Positions 45,806-55,714 are shown, counted from the first letter of the stretch. The stretch is 64,000 nt of DNA from a gamma proteobacterium symbiont of Ctena orbiculata (GCA_003058495.1 QBVC01000033.1:1-64000); one strand, 5' to 3'. Notes: generated by a model from the sequence alone, not told the origin. A program made the numbers and translations.

Positions 45806-46099
45806 GTGCAGGCGCATCTCAGTCGCACCATGACCATTTCCCGGACGGAGTTTCTGCGCAGCCTGTCGCCACTCAGACACCACTACCGGATCGAAATCGA
45901 TGAAGCCAAAGGAGAGGTCGAGATCGCGGCTCAGGGGTTGAGCGTAGTAATAAACCTGCTGGAGGACAGGCCGTTCAAGTTGGGTTCGCTCAGCATGCCC
46001 TCATTGAAGGTCAATTTTAGTTTCAGGGACGCCGACGCGGATGGGATTGCACGGTTTTGGTCGCGTTTTGATCTCTGTTTCAGACGGGGAGGAGGTTGA
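45806..46099 (+). CDS. Hypothetical protein at the end of the aor operon
   Basis: A 97-residue protein starting at a GTG seven bases after AGAGGTGA, 25 bp behind the MoaD-like gene; an in-frame ATG at 45830 lacks a ribosome site. The protein mixes charged and hydrophobic strands (RHHYRIEIDEAKGEVEIAAQGLSVVINLLEDRPFKLGSLSMPSLKVNFSF) and ends RFWSRFDLCFRRGGG. Possibly an AOR accessory protein; I do not recognise a family. Confidence 0.6.
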   Translation: MQAHLSRTMTISRTEFLRSLSPLRHHYRIEIDEAKGEVEIAAQGLSVVINLLEDRPFKLGSLSMPSLKVNFSFRDADADGIARFWSRFDLCFRRGGG

Positions 46100-46156
46100 C
46101 AACCCATACAACTTGAAGTGATAGACTTGCGCTATCTTTCATGAGGAGGAGAAGAG

Positions 46157-46408
46157 GTGAAAAGAGAACGACAACGCAACGGTTTGACCGCTCTCTCGAT
46201 GGCCCTGTTGCTGATCCCCTGCCTCGCCCTCGCCAAGCAGAAGCCCTATGGGGCCGTGATGCTGTCCGGGGACAGTCTCTCCGATCCGGGAAACGCGTTC
46301 ATCCTTTCCGCTATCCATCCGAAGCCGCCCTGTGACACCCCGGATGAGACATTGATGCCCAATGCACCCTATGCAAGGGGCGGCAATCAATCTGGCCTAG
46401 GAAAATAA
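46157..46408 (+). pseudogene. Truncated SGNH/GDSL hydrolase remnant
   Basis: An 83-residue frame with a signal peptide (LTALSMALLLIPCLALA) and the first catalytic block of SGNH hydrolases, MLSGDSLSDPGNAF, with the following NAPYARGG that normally leads to the substrate-binding loop. It stops there; a full enzyme would be over 250 residues and contain further blocks. I saw no remaining C-terminal part before the next gene at 46416. The frame is likely a decayed relic. Confidence 0.7.
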
Positions 46409-46415
46409 CATCAAG

Positions 46416-46928
46416 GTGCTGAAGATCGTATCGGGAGCGCAGACGGGCGTGGACAGGGCGGCGCTGGATGGGGCGATGGCCTGCGGCCTCGAGGTCGGCG
46501 GCTGGTGCCCCCAGGACCGCATGGCGGAAGATGGCGCCATTCCCGATCGCTATCCGGTAAAGGCGTTGAATAATGGGGGATACAGGGAGCGAACCCTGCA
46601 GAATGTGGTCGATAGCGATGCCACGCTGATCGTCTATTTCGGCTTCCTGTCAGGCGGCACGGAGCAGACCGTTGCTTTCTGCATCGCGGAGAGGAGGCCC
46701 TATCTGTTGATCGATGCCGGGGAGCTGAGCGGAGCGCGGGCGACAGAGCGGGTGGTCGATTTCATTGAGAGCCGGGGGATCGAGGTGTTGAATGTGGCGG
46801 GGCCGCGCGCCAGCGGAGAGGCGCGTGGCTACGGCTATACGAGGGCGCTCATTGAGTCTGTCTCCCGCAGGGTCTCAAGTGCAGCCATGGCAAAGCGCGG
46901 CCGGATCAAGGATGATGAGGCGTCATGA
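46416..46928 (+). CDS. Putative molybdenum carrier protein (LOG/YpsA-like)
   Basis: A 170-residue Rossmann-type protein of the molybdenum-carrier family (MoCo carrier-like): MLKIVSGAQTGVDRAALDGAMACGLEVGGWCPQDRMAEDG, then LIVYFGFLSGGTEQTVAFCIAERRPYLLI. Proteins of this family bind Moco or nucleotides, the role not settled. The start is a GTG eight bases past the relic. It follows the aor genes, so storage or supply of the pterin cofactor is a plausible tie. It overlaps the SDR gene by four bases. Confidence 0.78.
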   Translation: MLKIVSGAQTGVDRAALDGAMACGLEVGGWCPQDRMAEDGAIPDRYPVKALNNGGYRERTLQNVVDSDATLIVYFGFLSGGTEQTVAFCIAERRPYLLIDAGELSGARATERVVDFIESRGIEVLNVAGPRASGEARGYGYTRALIESVSRRVSSAAMAKRGRIKDDEAS

Positions 46929-47680
46929 TCAGGAAAAATGCATTGATCACCGGCAACAGCAGTGGCCTCGGCCGGGGCTTGAGCGAAATATTGCTGGCCC
47001 ATGGCTACCGGGTCTTCGGCTGTAGCCGACGGGGCTGCGACCTGGCGGGGGATATCGTCGATCTCCGTTGCGATCTCAGCGATATGGACGGGATTGGGGC
47101 GAACCTGGGGCGCTTGCTGGATGGCATCGAGAGACTTAAGCTGGTGGTGCTCAATGCCGGCATGCTGGGTGAGATCAAGCACATCAGCCGGACCTCCCTG
47201 GATGAGTTGAGGCGGATCATGGATGTCAATCTCTGGCCGAACAAGGTGATCCTGGACTGGCTGCTCGAATCGCCGATCCGCATCGATCAGATTTTGCTGA
47301 TCTCATCCGGTGCCGCGGTGCTGGGCAACAAGGGGTGGGGTGGTTATGCCTTGTCCAAGTCTGCGCTGAACATGCTCGGGCGTCTCTACGCCCACGAGTT
47401 TCAGGGGACGCACATCGCTTCCATCGCCCCCGGCCTGATCGCATCGGAGATGATGGACTATCTCTGTACGGATGCCAACAGCGATGAGTACCCCGCACTG
47501 CAGCGGTTAAAGCGCGCAAGAAAGGAGGGGGCTGTGCTGTCGCCCATCGAGGGCGCCGAACGAATCCTGGCGGCGCTGCCCCGGCTGCGGGAGTTCGAGA
47601 GCGGCAGCTATGTCGATCTCAGGCAGATCCTGGCCCCGGATGAGTACCAGGCCCTGATCGAAGCCCGCAACAGGGCATGA
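46925..47680 (+). CDS. SDR-family oxidoreductase
   Basis: A 251-residue short-chain dehydrogenase. NAD(P) site TGNSSGLGRGL (9-19), LNAGMLG in place of the usual NAG motif, catalytic Ser in ISSGAAV and YALSK (Tyr-x-x-x-Lys). Overlaps by four bases with both neighbours (ATGA), so it is translated with the molybdenum-carrier-like and hydrolase genes. Substrate not known. Confidence 0.88.
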   Translation: MIRKNALITGNSSGLGRGLSEILLAHGYRVFGCSRRGCDLAGDIVDLRCDLSDMDGIGANLGRLLDGIERLKLVVLNAGMLGEIKHISRTSLDELRRIMDVNLWPNKVILDWLLESPIRIDQILLISSGAAVLGNKGWGGYALSKSALNMLGRLYAHEFQGTHIASIAPGLIASEMMDYLCTDANSDEYPALQRLKRARKEGAVLSPIEGAERILAALPRLREFESGSYVDLRQILAPDEYQALIEARNRA

Positions 47681-48531
47681 GCTTGCCGCCGTTGTTGAAA
47701 GAGATTCTGCTCCTGCTGCTGCTGGGTCTGCTGCTGCTCCTGCTATTCGCTCTCTATCTCTATCTCAACCAGACAAACCTGATCCATCTGCCCAATCTCC
47801 CCGGCAGGGAACTGGGGGCCACCCCGGAGCGGCTGGGACTCGGCTATGAAAATGTTACCCTGGTCACCGAGGACAGGGTAAAGCTCGATGGCTGGTATAT
47901 TCCCCATCAGGCGCCGCGCGCGACGCTGCTCTTTTTTCACGGCAACGCCGGCAACATCTCCCATCGCCTGGAATCCATCGTGCTCTTCAACAGCCTCGGG
48001 CTGTCGGTTTTGGCTATCGACTACCGGGGATATGGGAGAAGTGAAGGCAGGCCCTCGGAAAAGGGTATCTACCGGGATGCCGAGACTGCCTGGCGCTACT
48101 TGCGCGAGGAGAGGGGGATACCCGGGCATCAGATCCTTCTGTTCGGCCGCTCACTGGGCGGCGCGGTTGCTGCCTATCTTGCCGCCAAGCAGACCGCCCT
48201 GGGTGTAGTGCTCGAATCGACCTTTACATCGGTGCCCGATATGGCCGCCGAGCTCTATCCCTGGCTGCCGGTTCGCTGGCTGACGCGCTACCATTACGAT
48301 AGCGTGGAACGCATGGCGGCGATAAGGATCCCGGTAATGATTATCCATAGCCGCGATGACGAGATCATTCCCTTCGATCATGGACGCATGCTCTATGATC
48401 GAGCCGCCGAGCCGAAACGCTTCCTGGAGTTGAGCGGCGACCATAATTATGGCTTCATGCAGAACATTGATCGCTACCGGGATCACTGGGATGATTTCAT
48501 TCGATTGTGTCGACGGGAGGCGGTTGAGTGA
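47677..48531 (+). CDS. Membrane-anchored alpha/beta hydrolase
   Basis: A 284-residue hydrolase with one N-terminal membrane helix (LLKEILLLLLLGLLLLLLFALYLYL, about residues 4-28). The oxyanion region is FFHGNAGN (92-99), the nucleophile GRSLGG, the acid lies in VMIIHSRDDEIIPFDHG and the His in SGDHNYG. These are features of BEM46/ABHD13-like (COG1073) hydrolases. Overlaps the SDR gene by four bases and lies 42 bp before pyk. Substrate unknown. Confidence 0.85.
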   Translation: MSLPPLLKEILLLLLLGLLLLLLFALYLYLNQTNLIHLPNLPGRELGATPERLGLGYENVTLVTEDRVKLDGWYIPHQAPRATLLFFHGNAGNISHRLESIVLFNSLGLSVLAIDYRGYGRSEGRPSEKGIYRDAETAWRYLREERGIPGHQILLFGRSLGGAVAAYLAAKQTALGVVLESTFTSVPDMAAELYPWLPVRWLTRYHYDSVERMAAIRIPVMIIHSRDDEIIPFDHGRMLYDRAAEPKRFLELSGDHNYGFMQNIDRYRDHWDDFIRLCRREAVE

Positions 48532-48573
48532 GCGGATGAATGACGCATTAACTGGGCAGGTGGATTAAATCTG

Positions 48574-50013
48574 ATGACAGCAACACCAATTCGAAAAACC
48601 AAGATCGTGGCCACTATCGGCCCCGCGTCCGATGTGGTAGACACCCTGGAAGAGATGATCGTTGCCGGGATGAGCGTTGCCCGGCTCAATCTCTCCCATG
48701 GGAGCTATGAAGAGCACAGGCAACGTATCGAGCGTATCCGCCAGGCGTCCGAGAACCTGCAGATACCGGTTGCAATCATGATCGACACCCGGGGTGTCGA
48801 GATACGCACGGGGAGAATAAACCAGGGCGCCATCGAGTTGACCTCCGGTGATCTGTTTTCTCTCTTCACCGATGGTCGCAGCGGCGACCGGCAGGGGGTT
48901 GCGGTGACCTACCAGCGTCTGCACCAGGAGGTCAACCCGGGAGATGTCATCCTGCTCGACGACGGGGCGCTGGAACTCACGGTGCAATCGGTCCTCGACA
49001 GGGAGGTTCGCTGCAAGGTGGTGTTGGGCGGTGTGCTCAAGGAGAACAAGGGTGTGAACCTGCCGAACACCCAGCTCTCGATGGCGGCGGTGGAGCCGGA
49101 GCACCGGGATGACATTCTTCAGGAGCTGTCCTTCGCCGCGGAGAACGATGTCGACTATATCGCGGCTTCGTTCATTCAGGATGCCGATGAGGTCAACCGG
49201 ATGCGCGAGATCCTGATCGAGAAGGGGGTGGATATCCCGATTATCGCGAAGATCGAAAACCGCGCCGGCATCAACAACCTCGAAGCGATCGTCGCGGCGG
49301 CTGACGGGATCATGGTTGCCCGGGGCGATATGGGTGTGGAGCTGCCGATGGCCGATGTGCCGAGCATGCAGAAGAAGATCATCCGTATTACCGTGAGCAA
49401 CGGCAAGCCGGTAATCACCGCGACCCAGATGTTGGCATCCATGGAGCACAATCCGAAACCGACGCGGGCCGAGGCGAGCGACGTGGCGAATGCCATCCTC
49501 GACGGCTCATCGGCGGTTATGCTGTCGGGTGAATCGGCCATGGGCGGGTATCCGGTGGAAGCGGTCAAGACCATGGACATGCTGGCGATCCGCACCGAGG
49601 CGTCGCTGCGTGAGTATGGATATCTGCAGCATATCATTCCCCATCCCTCGAATGTGGTTACCGAGGCGGTCAGCCACTCTGCGGTGGACATGGCCGGCCA
49701 ACTCAAGGCGGCTGCTATCATCAGTCTTACCGAGACAGGTTTCACCTCGAGGCTGATCTCCAAGCATCGGCCGGAGTGCCCCATTCTCGCCATCACCCAA
49801 TCCGCCAGAGTGACCAGACGGTTGTGCATGAACTGGGGGGTGATACCCATTCTCCACGGCGAGGAGGGTAGCGACGAAGCGAAGATCGCATACGGCATCG
49901 AACGGGCGAGAAGACGTGGTTTGCTGCACAGCGGCGATATCACAATCGCCACCAGCGGCCATAGTCAGACTACCGGCGGTACAAACCTGATCCGCGTGAT
50001 GACCGTGGAGTAA
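48574..50013 (+). CDS. pyk: Pyruvate kinase
   Basis: A 479-residue pyruvate kinase (phosphoenolpyruvate + ADP to pyruvate + ATP). KIVATIGPAS, SVARLNLSHGSYEEH, IAKIENRAGINN with the catalytic Lys, VARGDMGVELP and TATQMLASM are intact. The segment usually reading DTKGPEIRTG is here DTRGVEIRTG, a small variation of the Mg/K-binding loop. The C-terminal regulatory domain is present. Convergent with the minus-strand YiiX-like gene, with a dyad CGATCGA-GG-TCGATCG between them (50023-50038). Confidence 0.97.
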   Translation: MTATPIRKTKIVATIGPASDVVDTLEEMIVAGMSVARLNLSHGSYEEHRQRIERIRQASENLQIPVAIMIDTRGVEIRTGRINQGAIELTSGDLFSLFTDGRSGDRQGVAVTYQRLHQEVNPGDVILLDDGALELTVQSVLDREVRCKVVLGGVLKENKGVNLPNTQLSMAAVEPEHRDDILQELSFAAENDVDYIAASFIQDADEVNRMREILIEKGVDIPIIAKIENRAGINNLEAIVAAADGIMVARGDMGVELPMADVPSMQKKIIRITVSNGKPVITATQMLASMEHNPKPTRAEASDVANAILDGSSAVMLSGESAMGGYPVEAVKTMDMLAIRTEASLREYGYLQHIIPHPSNVVTEAVSHSAVDMAGQLKAAAIISLTETGFTSRLISKHRPECPILAITQSARVTRRLCMNWGVIPILHGEEGSDEAKIAYGIERARRRGLLHSGDITIATSGHSQTTGGTNLIRVMTVE

Positions 50014-50046
50014 TCCGGTGATCGATCGAGGTCGATCGGGGCCGGG

Positions 50047-50646
50047 TCAAATGATTCGGAACTGCGCTTGAACCTGATCGTCCTGCCAGATATCGTCCGG
50101 GCTTACATACTCGTCGCGAAGATTGAAGGGTACGCCAACGCTGTCGAAACAGTCGTAGACCAGCTCTGAGCAGATATATTTCCGGTCCCGGGTGCGCCGG
50201 CTGATCTTGAAAAGAATACGGACTCCTATCCGCAGGATCTCGAAATTGTCATAGGGTTTGGTGAGTTCATCCATGCCGTAGCTGATGGCGTGGTTGAGCT
50301 TGTTTTCATCCACCGCCGGGTGCACCCTGGCAATCACGATATTACCCTTGTAGGGGCGGTTTCTGCCGTGGTAGTCGCGCAGATACTTGGAGAGTGGCGC
50401 CAGTCTCACGCCGATCAGCGTTTCACTCTCCAGGACAAAGACCCGCTCCAGGGTGGGATCCCTGTAGATCATGCCGACGTGACTCCAGACGGAGTTGGTG
50501 AATTTCTGTACGGCATGGGAAAAAAAATAGGAACCGGAACAGAAAACCAGGTCACCGGTCTGCAACTCCCGGCGCATGGCGTCATAGGGTTGCACAGGAA
50601 GTTGTTCGATCTCTTCTTTTGTCAACGGGGTTGCCATGGTACTCAC
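50047..50646 (-). CDS. YiiX/YebB-type permuted papain-like peptidase
   Basis: A 199-residue protein of the permuted NlpC/P60 family. The catalytic His is in WSHVGMIYRDP (about residue 55) and the Cys in KYICSELVYDCFDS (about 158), the reverse order of regular NlpC/P60 enzymes. The beginning LQTGDLVFCSGSYFFSHAVQKFT is typical of YiiX/YebB proteins. No signal peptide, so it may act in the cytoplasm on peptidoglycan fragments, lipids or amides. Function of the family is not fixed. Confidence 0.82.
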   Translation of the reverse strand: MSTMATPLTKEEIEQLPVQPYDAMRRELQTGDLVFCSGSYFFSHAVQKFTNSVWSHVGMIYRDPTLERVFVLESETLIGVRLAPLSKYLRDYHGRNRPYKGNIVIARVHPAVDENKLNHAISYGMDELTKPYDNFEILRIGVRILFKISRRTRDRKYICSELVYDCFDSVGVPFNLRDEYVSPDDIWQDDQVQAQFRII

Positions 50647-50792
50647 CTAAGTGCATGGCATCGATGATACCGTAGGCCGTTTCGTCACCACAAATGTTGG
50701 TTAGTGCTGCAGGCTCGATGGCATGCATGTGCGGCTCATCCAAGGAATAGGGCCGCTGCCTCATCCCTGAGGCAGGGGGGTGTGACAGGTTC

Positions 50793-52082
50793 CTACAACT
50801 CTTTACAGTTGGCGTAGTAGGTAACCGTCGCCGGCCAATCGGCAAAGATACCCTTGATGCCCACATCCTGAGCCAGGACGTCCAGCAGCACCATCATGTC
50901 GCCGTCGTTGTCGGTGATGTTGCCGATGGTCTGGTAGTACCAGCCGCCGCCGGACGCCAGCAGGCCGGACCGCTCGAGGGTCCATGTGATCAGGTTGAGG
51001 CCGTGGGCCCGGGCGGCCAAGGCATACTCCGAAGGCACGATCTCGCCGTTCTCCTCGCTTACCAGGGCCCACATCGCGGGCGCCAGGTAGTTGACGCCCT
51101 TGGCGCTGAGCTCGGCCATCATGTCGATGGTGTTTTCCGCTTCTTGCGGGTTGTCGCTGCCATCCAGATAGACTGCCTGTTTGCCGAATTTCGGCTCATG
51201 CTCAATCCAGTAGAGAACATCATCGAGATTGAAGGATTGAGCGAATACATGCCTTGGCTTGACCCCGGCAGCCTTATACTCATCGATCATCTGCTGCGCG
51301 TAATCCTGTTGCGTATAGTCACCCTCATAGGGCATATCGACGCTGGGTGATTTCAATTCGGGTGTCATCTTGGCGCCCAGCTCGAGGAACAGTTCGATAC
51401 TCTCGGCGTGGGTCATGAGGGTGCCGTTTCCCGTGTAGAGGTCGGTACGCCAGCCGGGTGTCCCATCCAGGTACTCCTCGACAGTTGTCGCTGCGGGATT
51501 GGATGCATCCATCTTACCCTTCAGCGTCCTGAACTCCTCCAGGGTGATATCGCTGGTACAGCACATGGCGCTTGCCCGGGTCACCACTTCGCCGGTGGAC
51601 TGATCGATAACCGCGGGTACGAAGGGTTGAGAACACTTGGCGGCAAGGGGTGTGGCAAGGATATTGGTGGTCGTATGCAGATCGCACTGGGAATGACGGC
51701 ATACCAGTTCACGATCCTTGGTGAAGGTCACGTCACATTCAAGGATGCCTGCGCCCATGCGCGCGGCGGCGACATAGGACTCCTTGGTATGTTCCGGAAA
51801 CTGCATCGGGGCACCGCGGTGACCGATGGAGAAGTCGCTCTTCTTGAATTTCTTTTTGTCGCAGGATAGGAGTTCCTCTTTCAACTCGCTATCCTCCATA
51901 TCGTTGATCAGATAGTAGGGACGAGGTCCGAGCTGAACACTCAGTCTGCTCTTGTTGCCCGATTCCCAGCGGTCGTCGTCATCCCGGTTATGCCGATCGC
52001 CGGCAAGACAGCTGGTTGATAGCAGAATCGCGATGCCGGCGGCGGTAAAGGCCAGGCATACTCTTTTCAAATTCATAGTCAT
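50793..52082 (-). CDS. Secreted glycerophosphodiester phosphodiesterase
   Basis: A 429-residue GDPD with a lipoprotein-like signal ([20 protein letters not shown]). Catalytic features are [50 protein letters not shown], which carry the two His and the Glu and Asp metal ligands of the TIM barrel. A long insert between CRHSQCD and EEFRTLKG resembles those in periplasmic GlpQ relatives; several Cys (CDKK, CSQP, MCCTSD) may form disulfides. Hydrolyses glycerophosphodiesters from phospholipid turnover. Confidence 0.9.
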   Translation of the reverse strand: MTMNLKRVCLAFTAAGIAILLSTSCLAGDRHNRDDDDRWESGNKSRLSVQLGPRPYYLINDMEDSELKEELLSCDKKKFKKSDFSIGHRGAPMQFPEHTKESYVAAARMGAGILECDVTFTKDRELVCRHSQCDLHTTTNILATPLAAKCSQPFVPAVIDQSTGEVVTRASAMCCTSDITLEEFRTLKGKMDASNPAATTVEEYLDGTPGWRTDLYTGNGTLMTHAESIELFLELGAKMTPELKSPSVDMPYEGDYTQQDYAQQMIDEYKAAGVKPRHVFAQSFNLDDVLYWIEHEPKFGKQAVYLDGSDNPQEAENTIDMMAELSAKGVNYLAPAMWALVSEENGEIVPSEYALAARAHGLNLITWTLERSGLLASGGGWYYQTIGNITDNDGDMMVLLDVLAQDVGIKGIFADWPATVTYYANCKEL

Positions 52083-52296
52083 ATCCTCGTTTAGTCTTAT
52101 GATTCGGAAGCAGGACCTGATAAATCCAACTTGCCAACATAGACTGACTTGGTTGCGTGACTATGCTTTTTTTATGTCGCTTTTGAGAAGATTTCTGGTA
52201 GGGGTGCTGACTCTGGCGTTACGGGTGTTTCAGCGGGCGGGTGGTGTGAACCGCGGGGATTGGCGGTGGGTCAGCCGCTGGGCAGCAGCGGACTGA

Positions 52297-52324
52297 CCCG
52301 CCAGTATGCGGCGATACTGGCGGG
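52297..52324 (-). terminator. Stem-loop after sodB
   Basis: A perfect 10-bp stem, CCCGCCAGTA with TACTGGCGGG, around an eight-base loop, starting 10 bp past the sodB stop on the minus strand. The T-run of a canonical intrinsic terminator is missing, so it may act in mRNA protection. A second smaller dyad (CCGCTG...CAGCGG) lies next to it. Confidence 0.45.
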
Positions 52325-52333
52325 TGCGCGGGT

Positions 52334-52915
52334 TTAGCCCATATTGCCGGCGACAAAGTCCCAGTTGATGACTTTCCAGAACGCCTCCAGATAGGCGGGC
52401 CTGGCATTGCGGTAGTCGATATAGTAGGCGTGTTCCCAGACATCGACGGTGAGCAGCGCCTTCTTGCCGGAGGTCATCGGCGTGCCTGCATTGGAGGTAT
52501 TGAAGATCTCCAGGCTGCCGTCGTCGTTCTGCACCAGCCAGGTCCAGCCGGAACCGAAGTTGGTTGCGCCCGAGCCGGCGAACTGTTTTTTAAACTCGTC
52601 GAAGGAACCGAAGGTCGAGTTGATGGCGTCCGCCAGGGCGCCGCCGGGTGCGTTGTCGTCGCTGGGGCTGCGCAGACAGTTCCAGTAGAAGCTGTGATTC
52701 CAGATCTGGGCTGCATTGTTGAACACACCGCCGGAGGATTTCATGATGATCTCTTCCAGGGATGCGTTCTCAAACTCGGTGCCCGGTATCAGGTTGTTGA
52801 GGTTGGTTACATAGGTGTTGTGATGTTTTCCGTGGTGAAACTCAAGGGTCTCTTTTGAAATAACAGGCTCCAATGCATCGATAGCGTAGGGCAGTGCGGG
52901 TAGTTCATGGGCCAT
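52334..52915 (-). CDS. sodB: Iron superoxide dismutase
   Basis: A 193-residue Fe/Mn-SOD. Metal ligands are seen in [13 protein letters not shown] (His 27), IWNHSFYW (His 74), and [14 protein letters not shown] (Asp 157, His 161); Gln at [12 protein letters not shown] and FGSGWTWL point to the iron form. Length and sequence are like E. coli SodB. It detoxifies superoxide in the cytoplasm. The upstream 497-bp spacer holds the MITE-like element but no visible Fur box. Confidence 0.96.
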   Translation of the reverse strand: MAHELPALPYAIDALEPVISKETLEFHHGKHHNTYVTNLNNLIPGTEFENASLEEIIMKSSGGVFNNAAQIWNHSFYWNCLRSPSDDNAPGGALADAINSTFGSFDEFKKQFAGSGATNFGSGWTWLVQNDDGSLEIFNTSNAGTPMTSGKKALLTVDVWEHAYYIDYRNARPAYLEAFWKVINWDFVAGNMG

Positions 52916-53155
52916 GGAATGGTACTCCTTCGTTTGATATGAATTCTTATCGTGATCCTCGTAACAGAGAGATCGGCTCTATAACCTAGTAGAATGGTCA
53001 GCTATTCTAGCGGCGGTATTGCCGGGATGCAACAGGGGGTGTTGTAGGGAAAATAGTATCACTCTTGGTGGGTTTGTGTAGTCTGATTTGGTTTGACGCC
53101 GGGATTGTTTTTTGTTGCGGTAAGATAGCTGAAATTTAACGTGGTTTTCTTTAGA

Positions 53156-53173
53156 TTAACCCAATTGGGTTAA
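53156..53173. repeat. 18-bp perfect palindrome in the sodB-hyuB spacer
   Basis: TTAACCCAATTGGGTTAA reads the same on both strands. It lies 9 bp before the MITE-like element, in the 497-bp spacer between the divergent sodB and hyuB-like genes. It may be an operator. Apart from this and the next element I see nothing else in the spacer. Confidence 0.5.
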
Positions 53174-53181
53174 CCTAATCC

Positions 53182-53286
53182 GGCGTCTGACGGTTATCTT
53201 TCTCCGGCACCCCGACAGGGCTTTCTGTGCTGGCAGGGCTATCGCGGCATCCCTGCCGCTTCTACGAAAGATAACCGCCAGTCGCC
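53182..53286. mobile_element. 105-bp MITE-like element with 21-bp terminal inverted repeats
   Basis: The ends 53182-53202 and 53266-53286 are reverse complements at 19 of 21 positions (outer GGCG...CTTTC). An inner GGCAGGG/CCCTGCC hairpin lies between them. Short size, terminal repeats and absence of any reading frame fit a non-autonomous mobile element. No obvious duplicated target site was seen. Only one copy is in this window. Confidence 0.55.
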
Positions 53287-53412
53287 TATCCCATGGAGTG
53301 TGTTTCGAGTTGGGTTGGGGTTCGGCTTCACGGTTGGACCCTGCCGATTGTTTGAAACATATATCATCTATTCTGGTAACAGCCCTGAATTAAATGAGAT
53401 TGTTGGAGGTTT

Positions 53413-54963
53413 ATGGACGCGGTTGAATTGAGTATCTTCGCCTCCCGCCTTGAGGCGGTCTGCGACGAGATGGGTGCGGTGCTGCGCAACGCCGCCTTCT
53501 CCCCCAACATCCGCGACCGGCTCGATTTCTCCTGTGCGGTGTTCGATGCCAAGGGAGAGCTCTGTGCCCAGGCCGCCCATATCCCGGTCCATCTGGGCAG
53601 CATGGCCTATGCCATGGCGCAGATCGTCGCCAAGGTCGAGTGGCAGGAGGGGGACATGGTGGTGCTGAACGACCCCTTCATGGGGGGGACTCACCTCCCC
53701 GACGTCACCCTCATCGCCCCGCTGTTTCATACCGGCCGGCTGACCGCTTTTCTGGTCAATCGTGCCCACCATGCCGATATCGGCGCCAGCTCACCGGGTT
53801 CGATGCCGGTCTCTCACACCCTCGACCAGGAGGGGCGGGTGATACCGCCGGGCAGGCTGGTAAGAGGCGGGGCGGTCGATGGTGACTTCCTCGCCTCGAT
53901 CATCCGTGACAACCGCAATCCCGGGGAGTCGGAAGGTGACTTCGCCGCCCAGATCAGCGCCAACCGGAGCGGTCTCAAGCGGCTCGCGCGGTTGATCGAC
54001 GAATGGGGCAGGGATCCCTTCCTGGCCGGTCTGGATGCGCTCAACGCCTATGCCGAGCGCCTGGCGAGGGAGGCATTGAAACAGATCCCGCCAGGGGAGT
54101 ATCGATTCAAGGATCTCATGGATGATGACGGGCAGGGCAACAGCGATATCCCCATCCGGGTCAGGCTGGTGGTGGAGCCGGATCGTATCCTGGTCGACTT
54201 CAGCGGTACCGCCGATCAGGTCCCGGGCAATATCAACGCCCCCTTATCGGTGGCCGCGGCCGCGGTCTTCTATGTCTTCCGCTGTCTGATGCCACCCCAG
54301 ACGCCGGCCTGCGCCGGCAGTTTCAGATCCATCGAACTCCGTGTTCCCCCGGGCTGTCTGTTGAACGCCAGGCGTCCGGCGGCCGTCGCCGCAGGTAATG
54401 TGGAGACCAGCACCCGGGTTGTGGATGCGGTGCTGGGGGCGCTTGCCCGGGTATTGCCCGATGAGATTCCCGCCGCCAGCCACGGCAGTATGAACAACCT
54501 GGCGATGGGGAGTGTCAGCGGGGAGCTGCGCTGGGACTACTACGAAACCGTCGGCGGCGGAATGGGGGCGGGAAAGCGGGGCGGCGGATTGCACGGGGTG
54601 CAGACCCACATGACCAACACCCTGAATACGCCGATCGAGGTGATCGAGGCGCGCTTTCCCGTTCGGGTGGTCGATTACCGCCTGCGTCGGGGATCGGGTG
54701 GCGGGGGGATCAGGCCCGGAGGCGACGGCCTGGTCAGGCGCTTTAAATTTCTCGCGCCGACCCAGGTCACACTGCTCACCGAGCGGCGGCGGCATCGGCC
54801 CTGGGGATGCGCCGGTGGCGAGCCTGGCGCGGCAGGGAGCAACACCCATAACGGCAACAGTCTCCCGGCCAAGGTAACCCTGCAGGTCGAAACGGGTGAC
54901 GAGATCGCCATCGAGACCCCTGGAGGGGGTGGCTGGGGCGCGCCGTCGGACCGGCGCGCCTAG
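53413..54963 (+). CDS. Hydantoinase B/oxoprolinase family protein
   Basis: A 516-residue HyuB-type protein: [59 protein letters not shown]-like metal site as [32 protein letters not shown], and the C-terminal [20 protein letters not shown]. It hydrolyses ring amides such as hydantoins or 5-oxoproline in an ATP-dependent way together with a HyuA-like partner. HyuA is not adjacent in this window, so the partner must be elsewhere or the protein works alone. Confidence 0.88.
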   Translation: MDAVELSIFASRLEAVCDEMGAVLRNAAFSPNIRDRLDFSCAVFDAKGELCAQAAHIPVHLGSMAYAMAQIVAKVEWQEGDMVVLNDPFMGGTHLPDVTLIAPLFHTGRLTAFLVNRAHHADIGASSPGSMPVSHTLDQEGRVIPPGRLVRGGAVDGDFLASIIRDNRNPGESEGDFAAQISANRSGLKRLARLIDEWGRDPFLAGLDALNAYAERLAREALKQIPPGEYRFKDLMDDDGQGNSDIPIRVRLVVEPDRILVDFSGTADQVPGNINAPLSVAAAAVFYVFRCLMPPQTPACAGSFRSIELRVPPGCLLNARRPAAVAAGNVETSTRVVDAVLGALARVLPDEIPAASHGSMNNLAMGSVSGELRWDYYETVGGGMGAGKRGGGLHGVQTHMTNTLNTPIEVIEARFPVRVVDYRLRRGSGGGGIRPGGDGLVRRFKFLAPTQVTLLTERRRHRPWGCAGGEPGAAGSNTHNGNSLPAKVTLQVETGDEIAIETPGGGGWGAPSDRRA

Positions 54964-55018
54964 CTGTGACGGCCAGAGGCGGCGGCCCTAGTATGTGGGA
55001 TCGAAACGAGGTGGTTTG

Positions 55019-55681
55019 ATGACCGGTTGCGACTGTGGTGGCGGGTTGAAGTTCGACGGCGTGTCGGCGGGCTACATGCGGATACTCTGGCTGGTCATCG
55101 CCATCAATGCCTCGATGTTTCTCTTCGAGACGGGCGCCAGCGTGGTATCGAACTCCATGGCCCTGCGCGCCGATGCCCTCGACTTCCTCGGCGATGCCCT
55201 GACGTATGGGATCACGCTCCTGGCCATCGGCCGTTCCCTGCACTGGCGGGCCTCCGCGGCGATCTTCAAGGGTGTGACCCTGATCTGCATGGGGCTATGG
55301 GTGTTGGGGTCCAGCATCCACCGGGTCTTCGTACTCGGTATTCCCAATGAACTTATCATGGGCACGGTGGCGCTGCTCGCCTTTGCCGCCAATATGGTCA
55401 GCGTACTGCTGCTGCTCAACTACCGTGACGGTGATGCCAATGTGCGTTCGGTATGGCTCTGCAGCCGTAACGATGCGATAGGGAACCTTGCGGTACTGGT
55501 CGCTGCCGGGGCCGTCTTCCTAAGCCAAAGCCACTGGCCGGATCTGCTGGTCGCGTTGCTGATGTCGATGCTGTTTCTGCATTCGGCTGCCCTGATCATT
55601 CGCCAGGCGCGCCATGAAATGAATCACCAGCATGAGATCCTGACCAGCGGGGCAGGCTGTTCAGTGGCTGAAAGGGATTGA
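55019..55681 (+). CDS. CDF-type cation transporter homologue
   Basis: A 220-residue membrane protein with about six helices. The CDF hallmark is the acidic pair in ALRADALDFLGDALTYG (helix II) and later in CSRNDAIGNLAVL (helix V). An N-terminal CDCGGG may bind metal. It lacks the C-terminal cytoplasmic domain typical of many CDF proteins, so it is the short form. Zinc, cobalt or cadmium efflux is plausible. I start at the ATG at 55019 rather than a GTG 24 bases upstream. Follows hyuB by 55 bp. Confidence 0.8.
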   Translation: MTGCDCGGGLKFDGVSAGYMRILWLVIAINASMFLFETGASVVSNSMALRADALDFLGDALTYGITLLAIGRSLHWRASAAIFKGVTLICMGLWVLGSSIHRVFVLGIPNELIMGTVALLAFAANMVSVLLLLNYRDGDANVRSVWLCSRNDAIGNLAVLVAAGAVFLSQSHWPDLLVALLMSMLFLHSAALIIRQARHEMNHQHEILTSGAGCSVAERD

Positions 55682-55714
55682 ATGCCAGGCGGGTGTCCGC
55701 CGATTGCCGTCTGC

